DNA of 64,000 nt. Source: Cristatella mucedo (taxonomy: Eukaryota > Bryozoa > Phylactolaemata > Cristatellidae). The position numbers and the translations under genes are program-made. This document shows, piece after piece, positions 1 through 11,639 of the stretch. Positions within the stretch are counted from its first letter, which is position 1, and every line of letters starts with the position of its first letter. Under the pieces are notes generated by a model, which was not told the origin of the DNA, did not search any database, and worked only from the letters and a program-made list of their open reading frames with translations. The stretch spans positions 2,028,001-2,092,000 of the forward strand of contig WPIO01000069.1 in assembly GCA_009760855.2 (NCBI GenBank), in the 5' to 3' direction.

Positions 1-1435
1 CAGTCTTTATTGATCTAGGGTTATTAAGGCTCAAAAATACTCGTTGGAGTGGTGTTGTTTATAGTCGGACTGTTTATTGATTTCACCCAGATTTCGGCTA
101 AAGCAACCAGGACGAGAGAGCGATCAAAAGTCATTTCGTGTATTATTATAGATTATATTGCATATCGAACGTGCATTCGAAAAGACCGGCATTAAATGGT
201 CTGCACTCGTAATAGTAGGCCTGATGACCGCCGAGTTCGAGTGATTGAAACTGGTTCTCGGGGAGGGAATAAATGGCAGTGCGGCATGAAACGACACCTA
301 TATTACCAGGAAAGCTGAGCCGTAGGCCGCACAGATGGTTCCGTCTGGGTCCTTCTTTAGATAAACTCGGGTAATAAATTTCGGTAGCCGACATCTTACC
401 AACCAAACGGACCACGGTAGCGTGACGGTAGCAGGGAGGCACGGTCATATCAAATGTACATGTTTCGTAACTGTTGATGAAACTAAGGCAGAATTACTAT
501 GCATGTTCGTAAGGTGGGCATCCAGGGGCTCGAGTGGGCGATGGTGGTCTAATCGAGAACGAAGCCCCCACATGCGACTTGAGGTATTGGCAACTGCGGC
601 TGTATTGTATTTTATGCAGGCAAACACAACCGAGCAAGCTTATGTAGATTCGTAGCAGCCGCCGTGGAAGCGGCGATAGAGCGCCAGTAAATAAAAGAAG
701 AGAGAGTGAGTGAGGAGGGAGAATGAATAGCCTGCTTACTGGCAGATGCTCAGGCGGAAACTGGGTCGATGCAAGACTAGCCAGTCACGTGACCGCAGCC
801 AACCCATTGCAATTAAATCCAGCTTAGTGTGCCGATAATGTCCACCTTCAGCGCCCAAGGCGGCGCTACTCAGCGAGCCCGGTGTCCCTGTGTAGTGGCA
901 TAAGTCTAGCTGGGGCGGAACGACACTGTGGGCGTGCCCATGCCCACGGGCTAACGTAAGACCGACTGGGGCTTGGCTAAAGTAGCTGGCGGAGGCTATG
1001 CGTAACTAGTCACTACGTTTCTCAAGCACTGCGGCAAAACATCAATCACTCGAGCTTTAAAAAGGTCTTCTCTCTGGTGGTTTCCGTATTTGTTTGGGAG
1101 AAAATTCTGCAATGGACAACAAACACTGTCAGCGGTCGGTGTCGGTTGGCTATAATGGAGAAGGCTGTGCAGAAATAGAAAGCATATCTTTGTCGTAAGT
1201 ATTTGGACCTGTATCAACGCTTAAAGGTCTTCATAATTATCCACATGATTATAACTAAACTGTAAGTACTGCTACTGGATTTAACAATGATCGAGTCAGT
1301 TCAATAGATACAATGCCAATTAATCATGCGAACAATACTAGTCCTGTGGGTGCGGTAGCGAGTACTTCTAAAATTGGAGCATTATGCAAAAGAGGGCTGT
1401 TCAATGTAATGTCAAGCATAATAATGTTAAATATT
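1..1435. other. Unassigned sequence
   Basis: No family is recognised here. The longest open frame is 100 codons on the minus strand (448 to 146) with several cysteines but no motif I know. A 77-codon frame at 422-655 overlaps its edge. Either could be an exon, but no convincing splice sites or similarity support that. Confidence 0.4.
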
Positions 1436-1439
1436 TTCG

Positions 1440-2135
1440 TCTGCAATTCTACAATGTCACAAAGACTATGTCGGTGTTACGCCAGAGAGTTTTCATAATG
1501 TCCACTACCACCCTAAGTTGCTTTCGGCACCACTTTGGTAGCCAACAGACTTCATTTACCGAAACTTATAGAAAACAGAAAGCATAGAAAAGTAAGAAGG
1601 GATTTAAATTAGTGAGTAATGTATAAGTGTAACTCAAGACGGCCGGAAATGATTTTACAAAGTCGGCAGCATTAGAGTAGTTTTCATTATATACAAATAG
1701 TAAAAGTGATTTCCACAGTCTAGGACCTGCAGAGTAAAGTCTTCTGTAGCCAGTGGTCTTTGAGCGGAGGCGGAGAAATGGAACAGCTAATTTATGGCCC
1801 AAACAGGGCCGAAGGAAACGAGGTGGTGAAAATTGATGAAGAAAATCAGCCACGTGTGGAGGAGGTGATACATGGCAGGCCTTGTGGGTCAGCCTAAAAA
1901 GTTTCTCGGCATCAGGTAATAACCGTCAGCCATCCTAGCCATTTTAGCTTAGAAGACACACATTAAAACGTCTGGGATTTGTAAACTAGCCTTGCCGCCA
2001 CATTTCAAACAGCTGAAGTGGTATTGTGGCCACTTTTTGTAGCCCAGCCAGAAGAGAATTACGATATTGTAGCCAAGACGCTAATTAGGAGCTAGTTACT
2101 TTTTTATGCCAGTCACCGTGGAAGATCATTCCGAA
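1440..2135 (-). mobile_element. Family B L2-like LINE, 3' part
   Basis: Reading the minus strand gives the C-terminal tail of family B (a 'GPRLWKSL' box at about 1,720-1,745) followed by its 3' untranslated region. The same block occurs at 12.8-13.7 kb and 13.7-14.4 kb. Frames are broken throughout, so this is a dead, 5'-truncated copy. Edges are approximate. Confidence 0.7.
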
Positions 2136-2139
2136 TCTT

Positions 2140-2975
2140 AAATACAGATAATAATAATAATAATACAAATGCAATTGTGAAGGCACCCCCAGATAACTCA
2201 TTCTCTTTTAAAAAGCTTTGCATTTGCTGGAAAGGAATTGTGTTTGAATGTCTGAGTCTTATCACGCTTCATAAAAACCAAGAATAATACCATCAGGGGT
2301 ATATGCACAGGGTCAGTAATCAAGTCTGGTTAGTGGCAGCGTGCAACAGTGTCCACGAGCATAAGCCCACAAAAGACGAAGCGCAGCGACCCACGAAATG
2401 CGGTCATGAACAGTTGCAATTTTGATTTCTTTCTAAATGTGGTCTTCTCAGGGGATGTCATGACAGGAGTAGGAAATGAGTTCCAGGCTTTAGGGTCCCT
2501 ACAAACTAAATGCGTGGTCTCCTCAGGATTTGACGTTTGTCCGAGATATTGGTAACTGTTGGATTCCGGAAAGTGGCGGTTACCATTCGTAGCTTGGTGG
2601 TGCAATTATTCTGATAGCTAGGCAGGAGCCGAAGAATGAAGGGACCTAAAAATGAGTGACAAAACCTTAAAGTCGATCCGTTACTTGACTGGTAGCCTCC
2701 GCAGGTCAGGGAGAAGTAGTGTAATGAGGCAACTGCTACGCTCACAACAGAAAAGTCTAGCTGCAGAATTTAGCACCAGCTGTAAGCACATGATTGCACG
2801 TGCCAGTAGGCCAGCAAGCAGTGAGTTACAGAAGTCAAGACGGGATGTCATAAATGCCTGGATCAAGTTAGATGTGGTATCCCTGTCTAAACGAGCCCAA
2901 TTTTAAGTGGCGTTACGTAGCCAAAAGTAGGAAGACTATATTGTGAACATTACATGGTCGGCTAACGACAGATAG
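2140..2975 (-). mobile_element. Family A L2/CR1-like LINE, 3' part
   Basis: A 5'-truncated minus-strand copy. It begins with an AAT-rich tail at 2,147, then the 3' UTR, then the C-terminal coding region seen in all family A copies (the fragment 'AFMTSRLDFCNSLLAGL' is readable on the minus strand near 2,800-2,860). Several frameshifts. It abuts a family B piece on the opposite strand. Confidence 0.85.
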
Positions 2976-3465
2976 CATTCTTATGCTGACCCACAAGGCC
3001 AGCCACGGCTTGGCTCCTTCGTACCTAGCTGAACTGCTGCATTAATTTCAGCCTCTTCGTGCCCATAGGGCCTGTGTGGAAAATAAATTTGCGGTTTCAT
3101 TCCTCAGCATCAAGACCGTTGGTGACAGATGCTTTAGATCTGCAGGTCGTATACTGTGGAACTCTTATGCAACGACAACTACTCTCATGCTGGTGATTCT
3201 GGCTCATAATTTGCAGAGGTCCTGAGGTGCTACTTATTTGATTCTTACTACCTCAACTGCTCTTTTGACGCTGCTGACTTAGCACTTTCTCTTTGCTGGT
3301 GAGACGAAGTCTGTTGGCTACTGAATAAGTACCGATAGCTGCTTATTCTACGAGTGAGCTATACCGAACTCTCCACAGTAACACCAACATTGTCTTTACG
3401 ACTTTGTAAAGTTACAGATGGAGATACATTACATTATAATACACTACATCACATTAAATTACATA
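2976..3465 (+). mobile_element. Family B L2-like LINE, C-terminal end and 3' UTR
   Basis: Plus-strand remnant with the 'ASHGLAPSYLAELLH' region near 3,000-3,045, then the family B 3' UTR, ending in degenerate ATTAC repeats at about 3,425-3,465. That repeat appears to be the family B tail, since it recurs at 14.35 and 36.93 kb. No intact frame. Confidence 0.75.
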
Positions 3466-4612
3466 AGAAGGTTTGAATTTTCAATACGTGAGTTCAGCTG
3501 GTCTGACACGATCCGTTTCAGTGTCCTTGATACAAATGGTAGATAGGAGACTGAGAAGGAGTTGCTCATATTTTCTTGGTATGTCATCGCTTTCGTAAGT
3601 AGTGGTATCACTACAGATTTTTCGAAACGTGCTGGGACATGAACTTTGCCCAATGACATATCACTTGTCGTACTCATGCATAGCAACAGCACATAAATGC
3701 AAAGTAGGAGCAGGGCAATGGGAATAGTTTCCAAAAGACATGTTGTCCCCTTTGATTGAGCTATGAACTTCAGAACGAGGTCACTAGTAGCCTAATTGAA
3801 TGTTGACACTGAGTTACTTCTAGTAATCGAGGGACAGCATTCTAGATTGGTTGCTGCTATAGCAGGGTCTGAAACTCTGACCTCGCCATTCTCTGGGACA
3901 GAGAAGCTAGAGAAACATGCAGCTAGATTATCACATCGATCATCAGATAAGGAGCTGCCAGGGAGTGATTAAGGAGATAGTTGATCACCAAAATTAACAT
4001 ATTTTGATGAAGCATCTGTGATTAAAAACTGTTTTTCTTTGTACTAAATCTAGATTTGCCCTGCAAGGAGCGATTGGTATGAACTACAGTAGCCCTCATA
4101 TATCCGTTGATTTGCAGTCAGTCCTGATCTTGTTCATGCTTTTTAAAACTCGCACTTAGTAGACCCAGCTAGTTTCATATCTGTGGTAAACAATAGGCCC
4201 TCTGGGCGACTGTGCAACGTCCGCTTAGTCCATTGCAAACTCGTCGAGCGTAACAGCCAGTGTCGTGTTATGGCTATCTACCAATGATTTCAGATCGGAA
4301 ATGGGACTGAGCAGAAGTTGCGAATCCGATAATCTCGGACGGGCAGAATAGATGTCAAGGGTCTTGAGGTTTCGAGATTTAAATCTGATTTTAGAGGAGC
4401 AGGGCAAACAAAGTATATTGAGTGAGATTTTCATGTGGTCAGATAAGCAAGATTTCGTAATGAGTGGTGATGACAAAGTACAGTGGCATGAAACAATTTG
4501 GACGAGTGTGTGACCCTTGATGTGAGTATAGCCTTGCAAATGCGCCATATCAGACAATAAGCCAGTCAATGCACGAAATTCTGTGCTGAAGGCGTTAGAC
4601 AAATTATCAAAG
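3466..4612 (-). mobile_element. Family A LINE, RT N-terminus and endonuclease C-terminus
   Basis: The minus strand holds an RT N-terminal fragment (frame 3,734 to 3,459) and further upstream the end of the endonuclease (frame 4,602 to 4,225; residues resembling 'FSTEFRALTGLLSDMAHLQG'). Both align by eye with the fuller copies at 7.1-10.7 and 43.8-46.3 kb. The 3' half is missing. Dead copy. Confidence 0.8.
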
Positions 4613-4639
4613 TGAATGTAGAAATCTCATAAAATGTGG

Positions 4640-4728
4640 GCAAATGCAAGGCGCCTATAAAGAGACTGAATTTTGTGTGTGGGCTCTATCAAGTGTATCA
4701 TTATTATTATTACATTATTATTAAGTTA
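4640..4728 (+). mobile_element. Solo family A 3' tail (about 85 bp)
   Basis: Only the last segment of family A: the 'gcaaatg' start, the degenerate hairpin region and an ATT tail. No coding part is attached. Matching short units occur at 8,372-8,457 and 12,984-13,061. Confidence 0.7.
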
Positions 4729-4734
4729 AACTGC

Positions 4735-5135
4735 CGGAGTTATAACTGGCCCGATGACCGCTAAGCTAGAGAGATTAAGGGATACTTATGGAAAGCGTGT
4801 GGAGTGATCCAGACGCTTTCTAGGGAATATAAAAAAAGGGGTATTCACCTTGCCGTTCCGGCCAAACGAGGGGTGCCTATGCTGGCTGCCCCGGCCCTCA
4901 TGGCTGCTCCGGTTGCTTTCTCATTTGCTAATGCACAATTCTCGGATCTTAGCAACAGCTAAAACATATAGGAATGCTTTTGAACTACGATGACGAAACG
5001 ATAATGGATAGGCCCCACCGTAACGAGCATACAGGTCGGTGCAGCCTTCGGCATGGGTAAGGCTTCTGCCTGGGTGGGAGACCCAGCAGCCTGAAGCCAT
5101 AGGAATTTCGATGCAAACATGCATCTAGTTTCTTA
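4735..5135 (-). mobile_element. Family A LINE 5' end (degenerate)
   Basis: The minus strand resembles the 5' leader of family A seen at 7.1-7.3 kb, 61.0-61.2 kb and 46.2-46.3 kb, including the 'aatgc' and 'cgtaac' rich segment around 4,920-5,040. Perhaps the head of the 3,466-4,612 copy, separated by the solo tail and a deletion. Confidence 0.5.
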
Positions 5136-5839
5136 GGGGGTACGGTTATACAACCGACAGGTCTGCTTTGAGCAGGTCGTAGCTGCATCGGTGTCTGTAT
5201 GTTCGATGTGGCAACAACTTTGATTTTCGGAAGAATTCCGTAAAGGACGATGGAAGGACAAATGGCCTTGGGGTAGGGGATTGATGCCCAGTCTTTATAT
5301 GAGTTGGGTCCCTCACAGCACACTTATTGATATTACTCCAATATTAACTGACCAACCGCCATGGAAATCGGCAAAAAAAACTAGGGCTACACTATCATTT
5401 AGTGCAACCAAAGTGCTGCTTCGAACTTTTGATGACCTGCAAAAGACATGGTCTAATTTTTGCTTGGGTAATCCCTTTGGTATAACCTCACTGATTCATT
5501 ACTATGCAATAAAGAACTGCGTGAAACATCTCAAAAGATAAAAAAAAACACTTTTGTTGGCTATGGGTTGATTCTAAAAAATAACTTGCAACTTTTTAAC
5601 TTTAAAAAAAGCATTATTAGGCAAATGGTCGATCACGTGACATTGTAGGACAGTGGCGATATATTTACTTGACATGCAACCAAACTTAGGAGAAATTGGG
5701 GTCAAACAAGTAAATCAGAGCATATCTTCCAAACTTTAGGCAAAGGGGCTATAGATGACCAAGCTGCAAAATCTCTAAGGTGCAAAGCCTAACTGTTCAG
5801 GAAGCACAGTCGAAATTTCAAGCTTAATAGTTATAATAA
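5136..5839. other. Unassigned sequence
   Basis: No recognised gene or repeat. An 86-codon plus-strand frame at 5,281-5,541 has no motif I recognise. Confidence 0.4.
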
Positions 5840-6217
5840 TATTAATGCACCTGCTAAAGCAACCTCAGAGAACTTAAATCTCTTTCTAGGAGCTTTACAT
5901 TTGCCGCAAAGTGAAATGCACTTGAACGGTAAGTAAAATCATGCTTGAAAAACAAACAAAATGAATAACATGGTTAGGGGTGACTTGCACAGGGTCAGCA
6001 TGCAAATGTGGATAGTGGCCGCATGCACAGTGTCAGCACGCATAAGCACATGAAGGATGGATCACGGGAACCCACTAAATGCAGTCCTAAATAGGTGTGT
6101 GTTTTAAGTTCCTTTTAAATGTAGTCAGGTCAGGGGATGTTCCGACGCAGGTCGGAAGGGAGTTCCAGTCTTTGGGAGCATACGAACTAAATGCACGGTC
6201 TCCAAAGGATTTAAGGT
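5840..6217 (-). mobile_element. Family A LINE, 3' end
   Basis: 5'-truncated minus-strand copy: short AT-rich tail, hairpin segment, full 3' UTR and the final codons of the C-terminal region ('AYELNARSPKDLRFE' is the antisense plus-strand reading). The left tail is degenerate and the right edge falls where similarity to other copies stops. Confidence 0.85.
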
Positions 6218-7085
6218 TTGAGCTTACAGCTGAACCAGCTAGCAGCAAAGACCTTGATGTCAAGAACCCTATAACTGCTACGATTTGTCGAAAAATCTGT
6301 CAATACATATTTCTCGAGGAACTTGGAGTTCAAGCTGTCATCAGGGAGGATGAACAGTAGGCTGGCTGTTCCTCGGCCAACATTCATCATTGCAGCCTCA
6401 AGAGCCCAAGCCAGAAGCAGAAGGTAATTGCAAAGACATCCATTGACCAATTGGGTACCACGTAATAGCAGCCCAAGCAGCGGAACGAATGGAAAATTGT
6501 CTTTAAAAGGTTTATTCTTTGTCTTCAATACATATGGTTTCCTGTCTCTGCACGAGCTAGTACGCAATGGCAGACACACACATGACCAACCATGTGCAAT
6601 TGCTAGCACCTGGGCTAGGAGAACTGAGGACACACATGCACGCAAGATGGCTATAATGATGTGTACGAATAAAAAATCAACATCTAAAATGTCAAGTTTA
6701 TCTAATCACTATTATCTGAGATATGACATGAGCATGATAGCCAAGGCAGGCACGATAGCTGGCATGCCACTGGCAGTCAAACCACCCGAGCGTCTGGCCA
6801 GCGTAAGTCGATACAAATCTCAAGATACAAACTGAAGTAATGAGAACTCAAAATAACCTCAATTTCCTTTTAATAGAATCAAATCAAGATTTTCAGACTG
6901 ATTCCTGGTGAACGAAGCTCTAGCTCCATCCAAATCACCAGGCTGACCGGCTGCCGGACAACGTAGCCATCGCCACTAGGATTAAAGGTGCTACAGGAAC
7001 CGGATCAACAGTCCCATATCTCGTCTCAGATATAGAGTGCTCTTAGATGCTTAAGTGTTTGTTTCAGAATGCTTTCGAAAACCGA
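6218..7085. other. Unassigned sequence
   Basis: Two overlapping frames, 144 codons on the minus strand (6,645 to 6,211) and 135 codons on the plus strand (6,428-6,835), cover this stretch. Neither shows a known motif and only one could be coding. No promoter or repeat signature recognised. Confidence 0.35.
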
Positions 7086-7618
7086 AATTGCGTGTCCCTA
7101 CGGACATGTAAACACTAATCGCTTCGAGCTGCTGGGCCTACCTCGCTGGCAGCTGCCTTAACTACGCCGGCAGCTAGTAACCTGCATGCTAGTTACGATT
7201 GTCAGTAGCTGTTATCGCTTCGTCATCGAAGATCAAATGCATTCCTATATATTATTGCTGTTGCTGAGATTCGTAAACAGAGCATCAACAAAGAAAAGCA
7301 CCCCAGAGCAGCCTCAGTGGCCAGAACCGCCATCTCAGACGCTGAGCTTGGAGCCAGAACTGCAAGCAGAGTACCAGCTCGTTTGGTGCACTGTCTCGAA
7401 CCACTCAGCACGTTCGCCCACATGCTTCACTGTGAATGTCTTCAACTTAGTGGTCATCAGACCTGTTATAACTCCATCGGTCAGACGTAACGCTTCCATT
7501 TGGAATCCTCGCCAAACTTGAAAAAAGCGTTTGGTAATAAGCGACCTTGTCCCTGAAAATGGTCTCGATCTGCTCGCCCTGACAGAAATTTGGCTGAAAT
7601 AGATAAACTGCCCGACAA

Positions 7619-8170
7619 TTGAGAAGCAACCCAACCGGTTTCTCATTCTATCACACCCCTAGATCAGTCAAAATTGGAGGTGGGGCTGTTGTCATCGTGC
7701 ACTCAAAATTCAACTTCGAGCCATTTGCAGTACCCTGGAAGGAGTCTTCTGAATCGATTGTCTTGGTCACACCTGAAAGCAAGCTACCGATGGTGGTAGT
7801 AGTCTATTGCCCACCAGGTACCCAATCCTCCTTTATTTCAGATTTCTACGATCTCATTTCGATTCTGTGTGCAAGAAATCGATCCTTCCTAGTTATAGGT
7901 GATTTCAACGTTCACTTCGATAACTTATCTGACACCTTTAGCACTGAATTTCGTGCAGTGACTGACTCATTGTCACTTGTAGCTCATGTGCACGGCCCTA
8001 CTCACATGGGTCACACACTCGAACAGATTTTCTCTACAACTGCACATCGTCATCACCAATTATTAACGAATCCAGGTTATCTGAACACATACATATCTCA
8101 TCCAGTCTACAGTGTGTTACCTCCTCCTCTTCTAAACAACCTCTGCATCGCTAAACCTCAAGACATTTGA
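7619..8170 (+). pseudogene. LINE endonuclease (EEP/APE-type) fragment
   Basis: A 183-codon open frame covering much of the exonuclease-endonuclease-phosphatase domain of the family A ORF. Visible motifs: 'VVVYCPPG' (near residue 60), 'FLVIGDFNVHFDN' (near residue 90; the D and N of the GDFN box are typical catalytic and metal residues) and 'GPTHMGHTLEQI' (near residue 125). The end of the domain, with the final Ser-Asp-His box, is altered. In intact elements this enzyme nicks target DNA to prime reverse transcription. It is part of the 7.09-10.69 kb copy. Confidence 0.85.
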
Positions 8171-8371
8171 CATTGATGCGGTCCGTGCAAGAAAATCTAC
8201 TTCGCCTCTGCTGCTCGGCCCTCCCTCGGATATGTAATCATTGGGAGATAGCTACAACACGACACTAGCTGACAAGTTGGACGTGTTTGCACCTCTGACT
8301 AAGCTCACTGTGTGCCCTCGCCCAGACGCCCTATGTTTTACCACAGACATTAAACAGGACAGATCAACAAA

Positions 8372-8457
8372 GCTCCTTTTGCAGCAAATGTAAAGTTCCT
8401 AGAAAGAGATTAAGTTCTCTCTGGGTGCTTTATCAAGTGCATTATTATTATTATTAA
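8372..8457 (+). mobile_element. Solo family A 3' tail nested in a family A copy
   Basis: A unit of about 85 bp made of the terminal hairpin region plus an ATT tail. It splits the endonuclease-RT linker of the surrounding copy; the flanks join smoothly when compared with the minus-strand copy near 45.6-45.75 kb. It is therefore a younger insertion. Confidence 0.75.
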
Positions 8458-9789
8458 TATTAAGCCCAAGCTTCAAAAAGCATACACAAGAACAGGACTG
8501 ACTGTCCATCAACAGACACATGAAGACCACTGTAGGTCGTACCAATCGATAAAGGCCAAGGCTAGCTTCTATAAAAACACTGTTGACTGACAGATGCACA
8601 ATAAAAAAATGCTAATGTCGACGATTAGCCATCTTCTCAACCACTCCCAGATTAGCTCCTTACCTGATGATTCTTGCCATGATCTAGCTGATTGCTTCTC
8701 TTAATTCTTTGTGCAAAATATAGTCCAGATTGAGGAGTAAATTATTGCGAGGACAGCATCCCCGTTGGAATTCTGTTCCCCGATTACCGGCTGCTACTCA
8801 ATGTAAGCATTTAAGCAGGTGATTAGATATATCGTCCTGAAGTTAATATCCAAGTCAAAGTAGACAAGTCCTTTGGATCCTATTCCCACTGTCCTGCTCT
8901 TAAATTGCATTGATCTGCTGCTGCCATGCATAACTAACATCATTAATATGTCATTAGCCTCATGTCATGTCCCAGCACCTTTCAAAAAGTCAGGCTACTT
9001 AAATGAATAAATTAGCCATTAGCCTCAGGTCATGTTCCTTCGGCTTTCAAAAAATGTGTAGTTAGACCACTTCCGAAGAAAGCGACGCTAGACCGAGAGA
9101 ACTAAAGCAACTGTCTCACAGTCTCCTACATACCTTTCCTATCACAGACACCGGAACGGGTCGTGGCGGACCAGCTGAGCTCATTTATTGACACTTCAAA
9201 CCTTGCTAGTAAGTTCCAGCTTAGCTTTAGAGCTAATCCTTCCACGGAATCATAATGCTTAGGGTGTACAACGACCTAGTAGGAATGCAGACATAGATAG
9301 AGTGTCTCTGCCCTTTTTGCTGGATATTTTAGTAGTTTTTGATACTATCGATCACAAATTTCAAAGTTCTACTAGAGTGCCTGGCTACTCGCCTGGGCAT
9401 CACTGGCACTACTCTGAAATGGTCCTGGTCCCACGTCATTGTGAACTCCAGAGTATTGATGGGACGGGACAAAGATAATGCCAGGTACCTCTGAAATATG
9501 AGGTACCTCCGGGCTCCGTGCAAGGTCCGGTTCTTTTTGCGTTTTATAATCTCCCTCTTGCTGATGTGATTTACAAGTACAATAAAGGCTTTCAATTTAA
9601 TGCGGGTGTCACTCAGTTGTACCTTTGCTTTGATGACTCCCAGCTTTCGAGCACCTTAAATTCTCTCAACTTCCTGTTGCATATATTAATTACATCTGCT
9701 CATGGATTGCTGCACATTTTTTAAAACTACACCATGATAACAATAACTTACTAGCTATGGGAAAAGCCAGTGTAAGTCAGAAATAATAA

Positions 9790-10527
9790 GTGCTGGAGCT
9801 CAAAATTGGCTGTTTCAGCATATGTCCTGCTAAATCAGCTCAAAATCTACGTGTCAGGTTCCAAAGTGACCTCTCGTTCGATGACCACATCAGCTGCAAA
9901 ATAAAGTCTGACAACTTTCAACTACACGAGATTGTTCAAATTCGGGGATGTTTAGATAACGATACCTCGTCTAAGTTGGTCCATGCATTTATGACATCCC
10001 GTCTTGACTTCTGTAACTCAGTGCTTGCTGACCTACCTGCAAGTGCAATCAGGCGATTTGACCTGGTACACAACTCTGCAGTTAGGTGTGTCTGTCGTCA
10101 GCATCGCAATTGCCACATCACACCCCTTCTATCCGACCGGCCTTGGCTACCAGTTAATCAACGGATTGATATCAAGTTTTTGTCGCTCAATTTCAGGTCT
10201 CTTCATTCGTTGGCTCCACTCTATCTCTCAGAACTAATCCCCCACCAGGCCAAGCATGGTACCACCCGCTTTTTGGAATCCTGCAGTTTACCAATACCTT
10301 GTGCAAAATTTAAATCCTTTGGAGACCATGCATTTTGTTCGTATGCTCCCAAAGCCTGGAACTCATTCCCGACTAGTGTCAGAACATTTTCTGATTACAC
10401 TGCATTTAAAAAGAACTTAAAACACACCTATTTAGGACAGCATTTAGTGGGTCAACGTGACTCGTCATTCATGTGCTTATGCGTGCTGACACTGTGCATG
10501 GTGCCATCGACCACATTTGCATGCTGA
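9790..10527 (+). pseudogene. Family A LINE C-terminal region
   Basis: A 245-codon frame matching the conserved region after the RT domain in family A. Readable blocks include 'HAFMTSRLDFCNSVLADLP' (about residue 66) and 'YAPKAWNSFPTSVRTFSD' (about residue 191). It lies downstream of the dead RT fragment and is followed by the 3' UTR. Some codons past about 10,460 are UTR read-through. Confidence 0.8.
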
Positions 10528-10685
10528 CTGTGAAATTCACCCCTAACCATGTTATTCACGTCGTTTATCAAGCATGATAATACTCACCATTCAATCGAGT
10601 TTCCTTTTTCAGAAAATGTAAAGCACTTAGAAAGAGATGGAAGTCTGCGAGGGCACTTCATTAAGTTCATTATTATTATTTCTAT

Positions 10686-11255
10686 AATTTTTACTGATAA
10701 GTAAAAGCATAGATTGGCGACGCCTTTAATAATTTAGCCAGTCGACTGCCAGTTTTATCATAACGGAGATAGTGCTTTTCCTTTCGAGAAGCAGAAAAGA
10801 GAAACTCAGGCTAATGCAGTTGGTAAAAAACACCGAAGCTCAGCTTGTCTGTCTTAAGCTCAGCTTGTCTACTTTAATTGTCAAAACTGCTGCTTTGCCT
10901 GCATTCTAACTAATCTGCACTGGCTTTAGACCACCGAGCTCATCTTCTTAGTGCTAATTAACTGATTGTTTAGTCTTTTAATTCTTTACTTATGGCTCGC
11001 GAGTCAGAAAACTGTTTCACGAGGCTCGGTTTCGCTTCGCAAGAGTTTATAAATTAAATCGCTTAGCGATACCTCTTACGAATCTTGACCCATTCAGAGG
11101 CTTCGCCTTGTTTTTTTACTTTCTCTAATTATTGAACGAACTCCTAACTGAAGTCACAAGGTGATTATACTTGACCTCGTTAAAATGAATCTAGAGCCCA
11201 TCAGTTTACCATAATCCTAAGTAGGTCCTTGCCAGTTTTATTTTGTTTGGGTATA
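10686..11255. other. Unassigned sequence
   Basis: No gene or family recognised. A 15-bp direct repeat (aagctcagcttgtct) occurs twice around 10,837-10,872. Confidence 0.4.
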
Positions 11256-11475
11256 TGGTGAGCCGTGATGGCACACTAGGTAAGGCGGTTGCCGTCACGA
11301 CCTCGGTCCTAAGGTCAAGAGTTCGATTCCTGCTGTGGGCGATTCTCCATCGCCATATCTGTTCAATTCTTGCTGCGGGCGATTATGTATCGCCGCTGTG
11401 AGTGGTGGTGATAGCCGTAAAGGCTCTTCTACAGCTATTCAAAAAGAAGCTGTTTAATCAGCTAGGACTTTTTCT
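11256..11475 (+). mobile_element. SINE-1 (tRNA-derived), copy 1
   Basis: Starts 'gtgagccgtgatggcacac' with an A-box-like 'tggcacactagg' and a B-box-like 'gagttcgattcctg', the layout of a pol III promoter in tRNA-derived SINEs. The body carries 'gatagccgtaaaggctctt' and ends near 'aatcagctagga'. An internal duplication of the 'tgctg-gggcgatt' part is visible at 11,325-11,395. Confidence 0.8.
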
Positions 11476-11639
11476 TCAATGTGGCGGTGCAATGCATGCT
11501 CTCTCGAATCGTAGTTTTTATGCTAAAGCTGTGCCTATCACGTCTAGCCAGGTCATGCTTGCTGGCAAGCTTATCACCACTGACCATTACGTAATGTTTC
11601 AGTTGCACTAAACAGGGTCAAAATATACGTCATCATTAT

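Larger units (their letters stand above)
7086..10685 (+). mobile_element. Family A L2/CR1-like LINE, near full length, decayed
   Basis: The most complete family A copy. In order: 5' leader (7,086-7,550), APE-type endonuclease (7,553-8,170), linker interrupted by a nested solo tail (8,372-8,457), RT (about 8,640-9,724), C-terminal region (9,790-10,464), 3' UTR and an ATT tail ending near 10,685. The segment where other copies have a YADD box reads 'FQFNAGVTQLYLCFD', so the catalytic aspartates are gone. Many frameshifts confirm that it is not autonomous. Assignment to L2/CR1 rests on domain order, the short 3' repeat tail and the style of the C-terminal 'AWNSLPT' box, not on a database search. 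Confidence 0.85.

Noticed and set aside
6211-6835. Overlapping 144- and 135-codon frames as genes
   Set aside because: They overlap on opposite strands, the first runs into a LINE fragment, and neither has a recognisable motif.
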